The position numbers and the translations under genes were made by a program. A stretch of DNA of 7,548 nt. It comes from CAJXZP01 sp964195485. GTDB taxonomy: Bacteria; Bacteroidota; Bacteroidia; Flavobacteriales_G; Salibacteraceae. Below are positions 1 through 6,963 of this stretch, in pieces; positions within the stretch are counted from its first letter, which is position 1, and every line of letters begins with the position of its first letter. Location: contig CAXMPG010000045.1 of the NCBI GenBank assembly GCA_964195485.1, positions 1 to 7,548 of the forward strand. Direction: 5' to 3'. Below the pieces are notes generated by a model. It was given only the letters and a program-made list of their open reading frames with translations. It was not told the DNA's origin and ran no database searches.

Positions 1-1074
1 TATGTTATTTCCCACTTCCTCTAAACGGTCACGGGTATCCATCATGATTTTTCTTGGGGACAATAATTTACCCGTTAAGTTAGCCGGACAAACAGAGGTA
101 CAACGACCACACTCAGTACAGGTATACGCATCCATTAATTGTTTCCAATTCAAGTCTTTTACATCCTTAGCTCCAAAACGTTCTGGAACCTCATCTACCG
201 CACCTTCTGGTGGAGCGGCATAGGGATCAATGCTCGGATCAAACATCATCTCTACCTCTTTTGTTACCGAAGCCAAGTTGTTGATTTCTGTTTTAGATTC
301 CAACTTAGAATACCATGTATTTGGAAACGCTAAGAAAATATGAAAGTGTTTGGAATACGGGAGGTAATTCATGAAAGCCAAAATTCCAATAATATGGAAC
401 CACCATGCACCTCTTTCAATGTAATGAAGCATGTTTAAATCTTGTGGCATAAAACCTACCAAGAACTGACTTATGGCAAAATGTCCATTTAAATTTAATG
501 CGTAATGCGCCAACCCGTTCATTTCTAAAATTTCAGGTGAAGTAGCCATTAACACTTGATCCGCAGCATTCATGATTAATAGAGCCGACATCAATACAAA
601 TTCAATATAAAGAATAATTAGCGCATCATTTTTAGGCCATCCTTTCATTTCTTTATTCCAAAAGCGAGGCACTTTAAGTATCACCCTTCTTATCCAGAAA
701 ACGGAAACTCCAATGATTACCAATAGGGCTAACACTTCAAAGAAGTTAATCACCATAAAGTAAAAGTCACCTAAAAACGAATGAAACATTCTGTGTGTTC
801 CAAAAATTCCATCTAACAAGATTTCCAGTACTTCCACATTGATTATAATAAAACCAACGTACACAAAAAGGTGTAACAAACCTGCCACAGGACGAGCGCT
901 CATTTTTGATTGACCCATTGCTACTTTAGCCATGGTCATCCAGCGATCTTTTTTATTATCCGTACGATCAATATCTTTACCTAAAAGAATATTTCGTCTA
1001 ACGAAACCAACTTTCTTAGCAAAGAAAAACCCGGCAATAGCAAGTACAATTAAAAAACTTATGGTGCTTATCAT
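1..1074 (-). CDS. Membrane-anchored 4Fe-4S electron-transfer protein (HdrE/NarI-like membrane part plus ferredoxin-like part), C-terminus cut by window edge
   Basis: The minus-strand frame is open from the ATG at 1074-1072 to the left edge, giving 358 residues with no stop. Residues about 1-250 hold five likely membrane helices (about 3-19, 62-80, 105-128, 151-169, 224-240). Membrane-associated histidines H68, H227, H243 and H245 could bind heme b, as in nitrate reductase gamma-type subunits; that is inference. A soluble domain follows with C319, C322, C325 and C329 in the pattern CxxCxxCxxxCP, a classic 4Fe-4S ligand set. Proteins of this type usually carry a second such motif, expected beyond the edge, and total roughly 440 residues. 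The likely role is passing electrons between the quinone pool and a soluble partner, often a CCG-domain heterodisulfide-reductase-like protein, which may be the next gene to the left. The start is 9 bases after the MCE gene stop, so it is probably co-transcribed with it. The physiological substrate is unknown. Confidence 0.85.
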   Translation of the reverse strand, partial: MISTISFLIVLAIAGFFFAKKVGFVRRNILLGKDIDRTDNKKDRWMTMAKVAMGQSKMSARPVAGLLHLFVYVGFIIINVEVLEILLDGIFGTHRMFHSFLGDFYFMVINFFEVLALLVIIGVSVFWIRRVILKVPRFWNKEMKGWPKNDALIILYIEFVLMSALLIMNAADQVLMATSPEILEMNGLAHYALNLNGHFAISQFLVGFMPQDLNMLHYIERGAWWFHIIGILAFMNYLPYSKHFHIFLAFPNTWYSKLESKTEINNLASVTKEVEMMFDPSIDPYAAPPEGAVDEVPERFGAKDVKDLNWKQLMDAYTCTECGRCTSVCPANLTGKLLSPRKIMMDTRDRLEEVGNNI

Positions 1075-1083
1075 AGTATCTTA

Positions 1084-1986
1084 TTATTCAATTTCAGTTG
1101 GCTTTTCTTCTTCCTTTCCTCCCCAAATAGAGAAGTGAACGTATTTTTTAGGGCGATCTTTCATGTCTTTCAATAATAAATCTAAATCTAAAGCCGATTG
1201 ATTCAAATTAATATACAAAGAACTATCATTCATCATTTTCCCCATGGTTCCTTTACCACTATTAATGGTTTCCATAGCTTCTTGCATACTCAAGACAGCC
1301 AAGTTTGCATTATCTAAAATTTTCTTCACATCCGCTTGACTTAGCGAATCGCTAATGGCCGACATATTTTTTAGACTATTAGAAATGTACTTGTTATTGT
1401 CTTCAATGTTTTGGGTGATAGATTCTACATTTGAGGTTATTTCACCCAACTTATCCTGTTCACTCTGAATCAATACATTTAAAGAGTTAATGGTGATTTT
1501 AACACTCTGTAAAAGGGTATCAACCTGCGTCAAAATACTTTTAGCTTGATCTTCGTACGGAGCAATTTTTTTATTCACCTCCGCCATCATTCCAACAGCC
1601 TCTTTACTCATTAAAGTATCGCCAGAATTCGCCATGTCAGGAGAATCGCCCACCAATAGGTTAATGGCTTTAGATCCAAATAAATCGGTGCTCAAAATTT
1701 GAGCGACTGTGTTCTCAGATACCTGTACAGATTCATCTTGAATAATATATTCGGTAATTAACCGACCTGAGCCACCATTTAAAAAAGTTATCTTCTTGAC
1801 CTTTCCGATAGGAAATCCGTTAAGGACCACTTTACTTCCAACATGTAAACCTTCTACGTCATCGTATACCGAGTAAAACGTTGCGCCTTCGTTTAAAATG
1901 CTGTTTCCCTTGAGGTAACTAAAACCAAAATAAGCGACAACAAGCCCAACTACTGATAATATTCCGACCTTAATTTCCTTTACCAT
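1084..1986 (-). CDS. MlaD-family (MCE domain) protein with long helical tail, putative envelope lipid-transport component
   Basis: I chose the ATG at 1986, giving 300 residues. A longer frame begins at a TTG at 2010 but adds only eight residues, and an A/G-rich GAAAGAAAG lies directly before the ATG. Residues 7-22 form one N-terminal membrane anchor. Residues about 36-113 match the MCE/MlaD domain, with typical segments GLHVGSKVVLNGFPIGKV and DLFGSKAINLLVG. Residues about 140-245 are polar and rich in I/L/N/S/Q heptads, suggesting a coiled coil. The C-terminal part has the GTMGKMMND and RPKKYVHFSIWG segments I associate with Bacteroidota members of the family. MCE proteins bind lipid as hexameric rings attached to the inner membrane and usually work with an MlaE-type permease and MlaF-type ATPase, neither of which is visible here. 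It lies 62 bases after the amidase gene and 9 bases before the Fe-S gene, probably in one operon. The lipid carried and its direction are inference. Confidence 0.9.
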   Translation of the reverse strand: MVKEIKVGILSVVGLVVAYFGFSYLKGNSILNEGATFYSVYDDVEGLHVGSKVVLNGFPIGKVKKITFLNGGSGRLITEYIIQDESVQVSENTVAQILSTDLFGSKAINLLVGDSPDMANSGDTLMSKEAVGMMAEVNKKIAPYEDQAKSILTQVDTLLQSVKITINSLNVLIQSEQDKLGEITSNVESITQNIEDNNKYISNSLKNMSAISDSLSQADVKKILDNANLAVLSMQEAMETINSGKGTMGKMMNDSSLYINLNQSALDLDLLLKDMKDRPKKYVHFSIWGGKEEEKPTEIE

Positions 1987-2048
1987 CTTTCTTTCAAAAA
2001 TAATTCCCAAAGTTGACCATTTTCGCTTAAACCACCGAGGAAAAACGA

Positions 2049-3257
2049 CTATTTATTTTCTTTCAAAATATTATCTGCCTCTTTTAAAGAAATCTCTTCT
2101 CCTTTATAAAAAACCACCATAAAAGCGTCTTTAAAGGCTTCTTCTCTTAGCTTTCTTTGAAAAGATAATGCGCCATTAAAATTGCTGAAATGCCCTAAGT
2201 AATATTTATACTTCCCTTTATCTTCAGTGAGCGATATCTCATCATACCCTTTGAAATTATAGCTTTTCAATTCTAACAACTGCGTAGAAGTAGCCACTTG
2301 AACTCTATAATCAATATCAGCATCCACCTTTGGTAATTCAGCATTAATGTCTAATCCCGTAACAGTAGTTGCACTCACTACGGGGTTTGGTGTCGGTGTA
2401 TTTATTGGCACCACTTTTTTAGGCTCTTTCTTTTTCTCTGCGGGTGCATTCTCTTTGGGTATAGAAACATCTACGCCCTCTAACTTAGTCTTATAATCTT
2501 TAAAAGCTCTATAAATAGCGGATGCCATATATGATTGCCCCTTATCCGAATTCAAAAAATCTTCTTCTGAATTATTACTTATAAACCCCAGCTCGATAAG
2601 TACACTTGGCATCATGGTATACGAAATTACGTAATAACCTGCTTGTTTTACGCCTCTGTTTTTTCTTCCTACACGGTTGGTAAATTGCTTTTGAACTAAA
2701 TCAGCAAACAGAATACTATTAGCCAAGTAATTTTGTTGCATCATCGTTAAACCCACCATTGTTTCCGGGGAGTTAGGATCAAAATCAGAATAATGTTCTT
2801 CGTAATTATCCTCCAAGGTTATTACTTGATTCTCTCTTTTTGCAACGGCTAAATTTGATTTCTCTTTGGTTACCCCGATCACATAGGTTTCAGTACCTGT
2901 AGCTTGTTTATTCCCATTGGTATTGCAATGAATAGATACAAATAAATCGGCTTTTGCATCATTTGCAATCTTTGTTCGTTGACGTAATTCAATAAATTCA
3001 TCAGTATCACGTGTCATTATTACTTCTACGCTATCGTAATACTGTAAAATATAATCTCTCAATTGAAGACTTACCGCCAATGCAACATCCGCTTCGGTAT
3101 CTTTATGACGTCCAGTACCAATGGCGCCAGGATCTTTACCTCCATGACCAGCATCTATTATTACACGCTTAATTTGATATCCAGTAGGTGTTTGACCAAA
3201 GAATACTGTAGGAATAATCAATCCTATTACTATGATAATTAACGATTTATAACTCAT
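2049..3257 (-). CDS. N-acetylmuramoyl-L-alanine amidase (Amidase_3, AmiC-like) with C-terminal SPOR-like domain
   Basis: This 402-residue secreted zinc amidase would cleave the bond between N-acetylmuramic acid and L-alanine of the peptidoglycan stem, typically for daughter-cell separation or wall turnover. Residues 1-21 form a signal peptide (hydrophobic run, then FFGQ). The Amidase_3 domain spans about 31-255. Expected zinc ligands are H38 (in DAGHGG), E55 (in TEAD) and H110 (in VSIHCN), and the expected catalytic glutamate is E222 (in LIELGFISN), so it appears active. Compared with compact amidases there is an inserted region at about 128-175. A K/E/P-rich linker (about 265-295) leads to a SPOR-like domain at about 317-391 (YRVQVA, then YYLGHFSNFNGALSFQRKL and AFMVVFYKGEEI), a fold that binds denuded glycan strands at septa; it is divergent, so binding is inferred. 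It appears to be the first gene of a three-gene operon, divergent from lptD. The ATG at 3257 is preceded by AGAAAGAAAG. Confidence 0.95.
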   Translation of the reverse strand: MSYKSLIIIVIGLIIPTVFFGQTPTGYQIKRVIIDAGHGGKDPGAIGTGRHKDTEADVALAVSLQLRDYILQYYDSVEVIMTRDTDEFIELRQRTKIANDAKADLFVSIHCNTNGNKQATGTETYVIGVTKEKSNLAVAKRENQVITLEDNYEEHYSDFDPNSPETMVGLTMMQQNYLANSILFADLVQKQFTNRVGRKNRGVKQAGYYVISYTMMPSVLIELGFISNNSEEDFLNSDKGQSYMASAIYRAFKDYKTKLEGVDVSIPKENAPAEKKKEPKKVVPINTPTPNPVVSATTVTGLDINAELPKVDADIDYRVQVATSTQLLELKSYNFKGYDEISLTEDKGKYKYYLGHFSNFNGALSFQRKLREEAFKDAFMVVFYKGEEISLKEADNILKENK

Positions 3258-3288
3258 TAAAATTTTCTTTCTTTCTAAATGTTAAGAC

Positions 3289-3320
3289 TTGCTGTTAGCC
3301 GTACCGATTTCTTAAATTTG
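3289..3320 (+). promoter_or_regulatory. Probable promoter of lptD, Bacteroidota type
   Basis: TAAATTTG at 3313-3320 fits the Bacteroidota -7 consensus TAnnTTTG exactly. TTG at 3289-3291 lies 21 bases upstream, within the spacing reported for the -33 element in this phylum. Transcription would begin near 3325-3328, leaving a leader of about 35 bases before the TTG codon at 3361. This placement also argues against any lptD start upstream of about 3325. Confidence 0.6.
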
Positions 3321-3341
3321 CAACATCAATTCCAAGTACAA

Positions 3342-3349
3342 CAAAAATA
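3342..3349 (-). promoter_or_regulatory. Possible -7 box for the amidase/MCE/Fe-S operon
   Basis: Read on the minus strand the sequence is TATTTTTG, an exact match to TAnnTTTG, and it is the only such match I found upstream of the amidase gene. No TTG lies at the expected distance further upstream (around 3369-3374), so support is limited. If used, transcription would start near 3337 with a leader of about 80 bases, and the first bases would overlap the oppositely directed lptD transcript. Confidence 0.3.
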
Positions 3350-3360
3350 TTACGGATAAA

Positions 3361-6117
3361 TTGTTTCACACCTCATCTAGCAATATAATAATCCACGTTG
3401 TGGTGTTAATTACAACTGCTCTATTCGGGTGTGTTAACAACGGTTATGCCAATAATTATTTGGGAAACCGTCTAACGTATTTCTCTTCGGATACGATAGA
3501 GCTAAATTTGGACAACGATTCTACCCAATTTAAGGATGCCGAACTAAACCTTCCTCCAGTAAATATTCAGGTAACCGATACCTCTAAAGCAGATTCTGTC
3601 AAAAAATTACTGGAAGACCCTAAAAGAATGGAATCAAGTTTTAAATCAAAGGTGAAATACCATGCTGATGATTCCATAATGATTGATAATAAAAACAACA
3701 AAGCCTATTTATGGGGGAATGCCTGGGTAGAATATGAAGACATAAAATTAGATGCCGACTACCTAGAAATTGATTTTGCAGCTAATGAAGTTTTAGCTAA
3801 AGGACTTCCTGATTCTACGGGAAAAATATCAAACACCCCTATTTTTAAAGAGAAGGGTCAAGAATATCAATCGGGTGAAATGGTATATAATTTCAATACC
3901 AAAAAAGGACTAATTAAAAAAATCACTACCCAAGAAGCGAGTGGATACATTCACGGTGAAACGGTAAAAATGGCCTCACAAGATGTTTTTTATATTAAAA
4001 ACGGTAGATATACCACATGTAGTTTGGACCACCCGCATTATTATGTACAATCCAAAAAACTTAAAATTATTAATAACGATAAAATTGTAACCGGCCCCGC
4101 TTATCTAGCGGTAGAAGACGTCCCTACCTTTTTAGCTGTTCCGTTTGGGTTCTTTCCGAATCAAGATGAAAGAACATCGGGTATTTTAATCCCAGCTATT
4201 GGGAGTTCAGAAACAAAAGGATTTAGTTTAATGAATGGTGGTTACTACTTTGGGGTTAGTGACCAATACGACTTGAAAATTTTAGGCGATATTTACTCTA
4301 ACGGAAGTTGGTCTGGGAAAGCAATTGGTAGATATAACGCCAGATATAAGAGACAGGGCTCTTTCCAGTTGAGTTATACCAACAGCAAGGACGGTGAAAA
4401 AGATGCGCCTGATTATACAAAAAGCACTGGTTTTTTCGTGAATTGGCGACATAAACAAGATCCTAAAGCAAGACCTAACAGTAATTTCACTGCCATGGTT
4501 AATTTAGGAAGTAGTAACTATTTTCAAAATGACTTAAATGTTTCTACAAACAACTATTTAAGAAATGAGTTTAGCTCCAATATTACTTATACGCAGAAAT
4601 TTGGACAAAGTCCGTTTTCAGCAAGTTTAAACGCAAGTCACAATCAAAACAATCAAGACTCTACCATTAATTTTGTTTTACCAGAATTAAACGTAAACAT
4701 GTCGCGTATTTACCCTTTCAAACGTAAGGTTAAGGTGGGTAAAGACAAATGGTATGAGAAAGTGGGTGTACTTTATTCTGGAGCGTTTAAAAATGAAATT
4801 AATACACGTACGGATGAAATTTTCGGAAATTCAAACTTGGCCGATTTTGATGCCGAGTTTAATAATGGCGTTAGGCAAAGAATGAGTGCCAGCACCTCAT
4901 TAAAAATGGGGAATTTTAATTTATCACCGGGGGTTAATTATAACGAAACATGGTATTTTAAAGCCGTAGATCAAGCATTTGATACGACTACTATTTACTC
5001 TTCTTATGAAAATAGTGAAGGAACCGTTATTTACGATACTGCTTACGGACAAATTGTAAAGGATACTACTAATGGGTTTAACCGATTTGGAAGTGTTAGC
5101 TTCAACGCTTCTCTATCTACAAAAGTGTATGGAATGTATGCTTTTAGAGGCGAGAAATTAAAAGCCATTAGACATACCATGACTCCATCGGTGAGTTTTT
5201 CATACCAACCCAATTTAAATAATTCTCATCCGGAATACTTTGGTCTTACAGAAACAGATACTGCTGGAAACACTAAAAATTACACCGTTTATGACGGAGG
5301 CATTTATGGTGTTCCTAATGGAAATGAAATTGGTAATTTGAGCTTTCAATTGCAGAACATCATTGAAATGAAGCACAAGAAAAACAACGATACCACCGAT
5401 ACTTTTACCAATACGAAACTGATTGATGCTTGGAATTTCAACACCGCGTATAATATGCTTGCCGATTCTTTTAACTGGTCGCCTGTTCGTATGGATATTA
5501 GAGCGAGAATAGGTAAAATGATAAATCTTGCCGCCAGCACCACCTCTGATTTTTACGGGGTAAAATCTACTACTGATTCAGAAACCGGAGATGTATCACA
5601 CCGTAGAAGTCCTAATTTCAATTATTCCAGTACTGGAATTCCGTTACGATTAACCCAATTTAGAACCAGTGTAGGGTTAACTTTTAAAGGAAACTCGTCA
5701 AGCTCTGAAAAAGAGAAAAAGGAAATTAACACGATTAATAATCCTGAAAACCAAAACGCCATTTACCAAGAAAGTCAATACGTTGATTTCAATATTCCTT
5801 GGAACTTGAGAATCAATTATGTTTTAACGTATAATAAACCATTGTATGAAGTGGATGTGGTAAATAGTTTGAATTTCTCTGGTGGAATAAACATTACTCC
5901 AGGATGGAAAATAATGATGCGTTCTTCGTTTGATTTTAATCTAGAAAAATTGGGGTATACTACCATGAACATCTATAGAGACCTGCATTGCTGGCAAATT
6001 GATTTAAGTGTTACTCCTTTTGGAGCTAGAAAGAGCTTTATGATAAATCTAAAAGTAAAACAAGGCTTTTTGCAAGATTTGAAACTTTCAAAAAACAGTC
6101 GTTGGTTTGATAGCTAA
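3361..6117 (+). CDS. lptD: LPS-assembly outer-membrane protein LptD
   Basis: LptD is the outer-membrane barrel that, with LptE, receives LPS from the periplasmic Lpt bridge and inserts it into the outer leaflet. The frame gives 918 residues, in the long range usual for Bacteroidota LptD. A signal-peptide-like segment covers residues 10-23, with likely cleavage near A30. Residues about 99-250 form the LptA/OstA-like periplasmic domain (for example AYLWGNAWVEYEDIKLDADY, GYIHGE and NGRYTTC). The barrel begins near 255 (PFGFFPNQDERTSGILIP) and fills the rest with alternating aromatic strands. Mature cysteines are only C220 and C877, at positions resembling E. coli C173 and C725. The start is unusual: no in-frame ATG exists before residue 90, which would remove the signal peptide, so TTG at 3361 (with GGA four bases upstream) is the best choice. 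A lipobox-like LFGC ending at C24 is noted but judged unlikely to be used. It is transcribed from its own promoter, divergent from the amidase operon. Confidence 0.93.
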   Translation: MFHTSSSNIIIHVVVLITTALFGCVNNGYANNYLGNRLTYFSSDTIELNLDNDSTQFKDAELNLPPVNIQVTDTSKADSVKKLLEDPKRMESSFKSKVKYHADDSIMIDNKNNKAYLWGNAWVEYEDIKLDADYLEIDFAANEVLAKGLPDSTGKISNTPIFKEKGQEYQSGEMVYNFNTKKGLIKKITTQEASGYIHGETVKMASQDVFYIKNGRYTTCSLDHPHYYVQSKKLKIINNDKIVTGPAYLAVEDVPTFLAVPFGFFPNQDERTSGILIPAIGSSETKGFSLMNGGYYFGVSDQYDLKILGDIYSNGSWSGKAIGRYNARYKRQGSFQLSYTNSKDGEKDAPDYTKSTGFFVNWRHKQDPKARPNSNFTAMVNLGSSNYFQNDLNVSTNNYLRNEFSSNITYTQKFGQSPFSASLNASHNQNNQDSTINFVLPELNVNMSRIYPFKRKVKVGKDKWYEKVGVLYSGAFKNEINTRTDEIFGNSNLADFDAEFNNGVRQRMSASTSLKMGNFNLSPGVNYNETWYFKAVDQAFDTTTIYSSYENSEGTVIYDTAYGQIVKDTTNGFNRFGSVSFNASLSTKVYGMYAFRGEKLKAIRHTMTPSVSFSYQPNLNNSHPEYFGLTETDTAGNTKNYTVYDGGIYGVPNGNEIGNLSFQLQNIIEMKHKKNNDTTDTFTNTKLIDAWNFNTAYNMLADSFNWSPVRMDIRARIGKMINLAASTTSDFYGVKSTTDSETGDVSHRRSPNFNYSSTGIPLRLTQFRTSVGLTFKGNSSSSEKEKKEINTINNPENQNAIYQESQYVDFNIPWNLRINYVLTYNKPLYEVDVVNSLNFSGGINITPGWKIMMRSSFDFNLEKLGYTTMNIYRDLHCWQIDLSVTPFGARKSFMINLKVKQGFLQDLKLSKNSRWFDS

Positions 6118-6227
6118 GTATTAGTATTAAATTCTACTTCAATATTTTGCCATCCTAATTAACGGCCAACTTGTTTCTGGGAAAATACTAAAACAATAAG
6201 CTTTCATTTTACTATCACACCATTACC

Positions 6228-6842
6228 ATGAAAAACATTTCAATTATTATTATTCTGCTATTTTTATGTACCGGATTATTTGCGCAAAAAAACAACGATA
6301 GTATTTTGCATCACGGGAAGGCGTTTCAAAATCAAATGAATAAGGATTATTCCGATAAAGACCACTCTCCCCTCACCCCAGAAGATTTAGCCAAATTTGA
6401 AACACTTCCATTTTTTGAAATTGACTCTACCTATTACGTCATCGCCCGATTTGAAAAGGCAAAAAAGTCAAAGTCTATCAAGTTCAAAACCAGTACCGAT
6501 AGAAGACCAAAATATGAGATTTACGGCACCGTTTACTTTACAATTAAAGGTGCAGCGTATTCTTTACACCTCTATCAAAGTCACCGACTAAGAGAAACGG
6601 AGGAGTTTAAAACCCATCTTTTTCTACCATTTACAGATTTAACCACCGGTGCTGAATCGTATGGTGGTGGACGTTATTTAGATTTAGAAATTCCAGAAGG
6701 CGAGACAATCATTATTGATTTTAACCACGCCTACAATCCATATTGCGCGTATAGTGGAAGATATTCATGCCCTGTAGTACCAGACGAGAATTTTATTGAT
6801 GTGAAAGTTTTGGCTGGAGTTATGGCTCCGTTAGCTCATTAA
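6228..6842 (+). CDS. Secreted DUF1684 domain protein, function unknown
   Basis: This 204-residue protein starts at ATG 6228. Residues 1-19 form a signal peptide with likely cleavage after LFA, so the product is probably periplasmic or exported. The rest matches DUF1684: an N-terminal HSPLTPEDLAKFETLPFF segment (46-63), a central beta-rich region (IYGTVYFTIKG, 98-108), then the signature FTDLTTGAESYGGGRYLDL (135-153) followed by DFNHAYNPYCAYSGRYSCP (164-182) and PDEN. C173 and C181 are the conserved cysteine pair of the motif and might form a disulfide or bind metal; this is inference. The family commonly ends its domain with AGE, whereas here it reads AGVM near residue 197, a small departure. 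No enzymatic activity is established for the family as far as I know. It lies 110 bases after lptD on the same strand, with no clear promoter or ribosome-binding site in the gap, so read-through from lptD is possible. Confidence 0.88.
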   Translation: MKNISIIIILLFLCTGLFAQKNNDSILHHGKAFQNQMNKDYSDKDHSPLTPEDLAKFETLPFFEIDSTYYVIARFEKAKKSKSIKFKTSTDRRPKYEIYGTVYFTIKGAAYSLHLYQSHRLRETEEFKTHLFLPFTDLTTGAESYGGGRYLDLEIPEGETIIIDFNHAYNPYCAYSGRYSCPVVPDENFIDVKVLAGVMAPLAH

Positions 6843-6858
6843 GGCATTTTTACCTTAA
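6839..6858 (+). terminator. Weak stem-loop at the end of the DUF1684 gene
   Basis: TTAAGG (6839-6844) and CCTTAA (6853-6858) are perfect inverted repeats separated by eight bases, overlapping the stop codon. The stem is only six base pairs with two G-C pairs, and no T-run follows, so a terminator role is tentative. Confidence 0.2.
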
Positions 6859-6915
6859 CCCAAAACAACCAAATACCAAACCCACACGTCTATTCAAAGA
6901 ATTTTCTCGCACTTT

Positions 6916-6939
6916 AGCAATTAAACTTTCAAAATTGCT
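6916..6939. repeat. Short inverted repeat upstream of the DUF7948-type gene
   Basis: AGCAATT (6916-6922) and AATTGCT (6933-6939) are perfect 7-base inverted repeats around a 10-base AT-rich loop. It may be a leader hairpin or protein-binding site, but a repeat this short in AT-rich DNA can arise by chance. Confidence 0.3.
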
Positions 6940-6941
6940 TT

Positions 6942-6954
6942 AGGTAATTTACCT
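6942..6954. repeat. 13-base palindrome just upstream of the last gene
   Basis: AGGTAA-T-TTACCT is perfectly palindromic with one central base and ends 9 bases before the ATG at 6964. It sits where a ribosome or repressor would act, and no TAnnTTTG promoter box was found in 6843-6963. The role is unknown. Confidence 0.35.
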
Positions 6955-6963
6955 TGCTCGTTT

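Noticed and set aside
2..333. Two overlapping plus-strand open frames (2-223 and 139-333).
   Set aside because: Both are antisense to the Fe-S protein, whose minus-strand frame carries clear cysteine motifs and helices. Their translations show no recognisable domain or start context.
932..1138. Plus-strand open frame of 68 codons.
   Set aside because: It is antisense to the start of the Fe-S gene and the end of the MCE gene, with no family resemblance.
1995..2002. Minus-strand TATTTTTG matching the Bacteroidota -7 box before the MCE gene.
   Set aside because: It would place transcription start almost on the ATG and has no TTG at -33 spacing. It overlaps the likely ribosome-binding region, so chance is more likely.
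1987..2010. TTG start at 2010 extending the MCE protein by eight residues.
   Set aside because: The ATG at 1986 has a better purine-rich upstream context and gives the usual short cytoplasmic stretch before the membrane anchor.
3421..3432. LFGC at LptD residues 21-24 as a lipoprotein signal.
   Set aside because: LptD barrels are not known as lipoproteins, and a normal cleavage site near A30 fits the hydrophobic segment equally well.
5346..5543. Minus-strand open frame of 65 codons inside lptD.
   Set aside because: It is antisense to a well-supported barrel region and has no promoter or family match.
6143..6149. TATTTTG as a -7 box for the DUF1684 gene.
   Set aside because: It is one base short of TAnnTTTG and has no TTG at the expected upstream distance.
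6121..6191. Inverted repeat TTAGTATT / AATACTAA with a 55-base spacer downstream of lptD.
   Set aside because: Eight AT-rich bases at long spacing are expected by chance in such DNA, and the arms are too far apart and too weak for a terminator.
6397..6591. Plus-strand open frame of 64 codons within the DUF1684 gene.
   Set aside because: It is an out-of-frame shadow of a gene whose own frame carries the full family signature.
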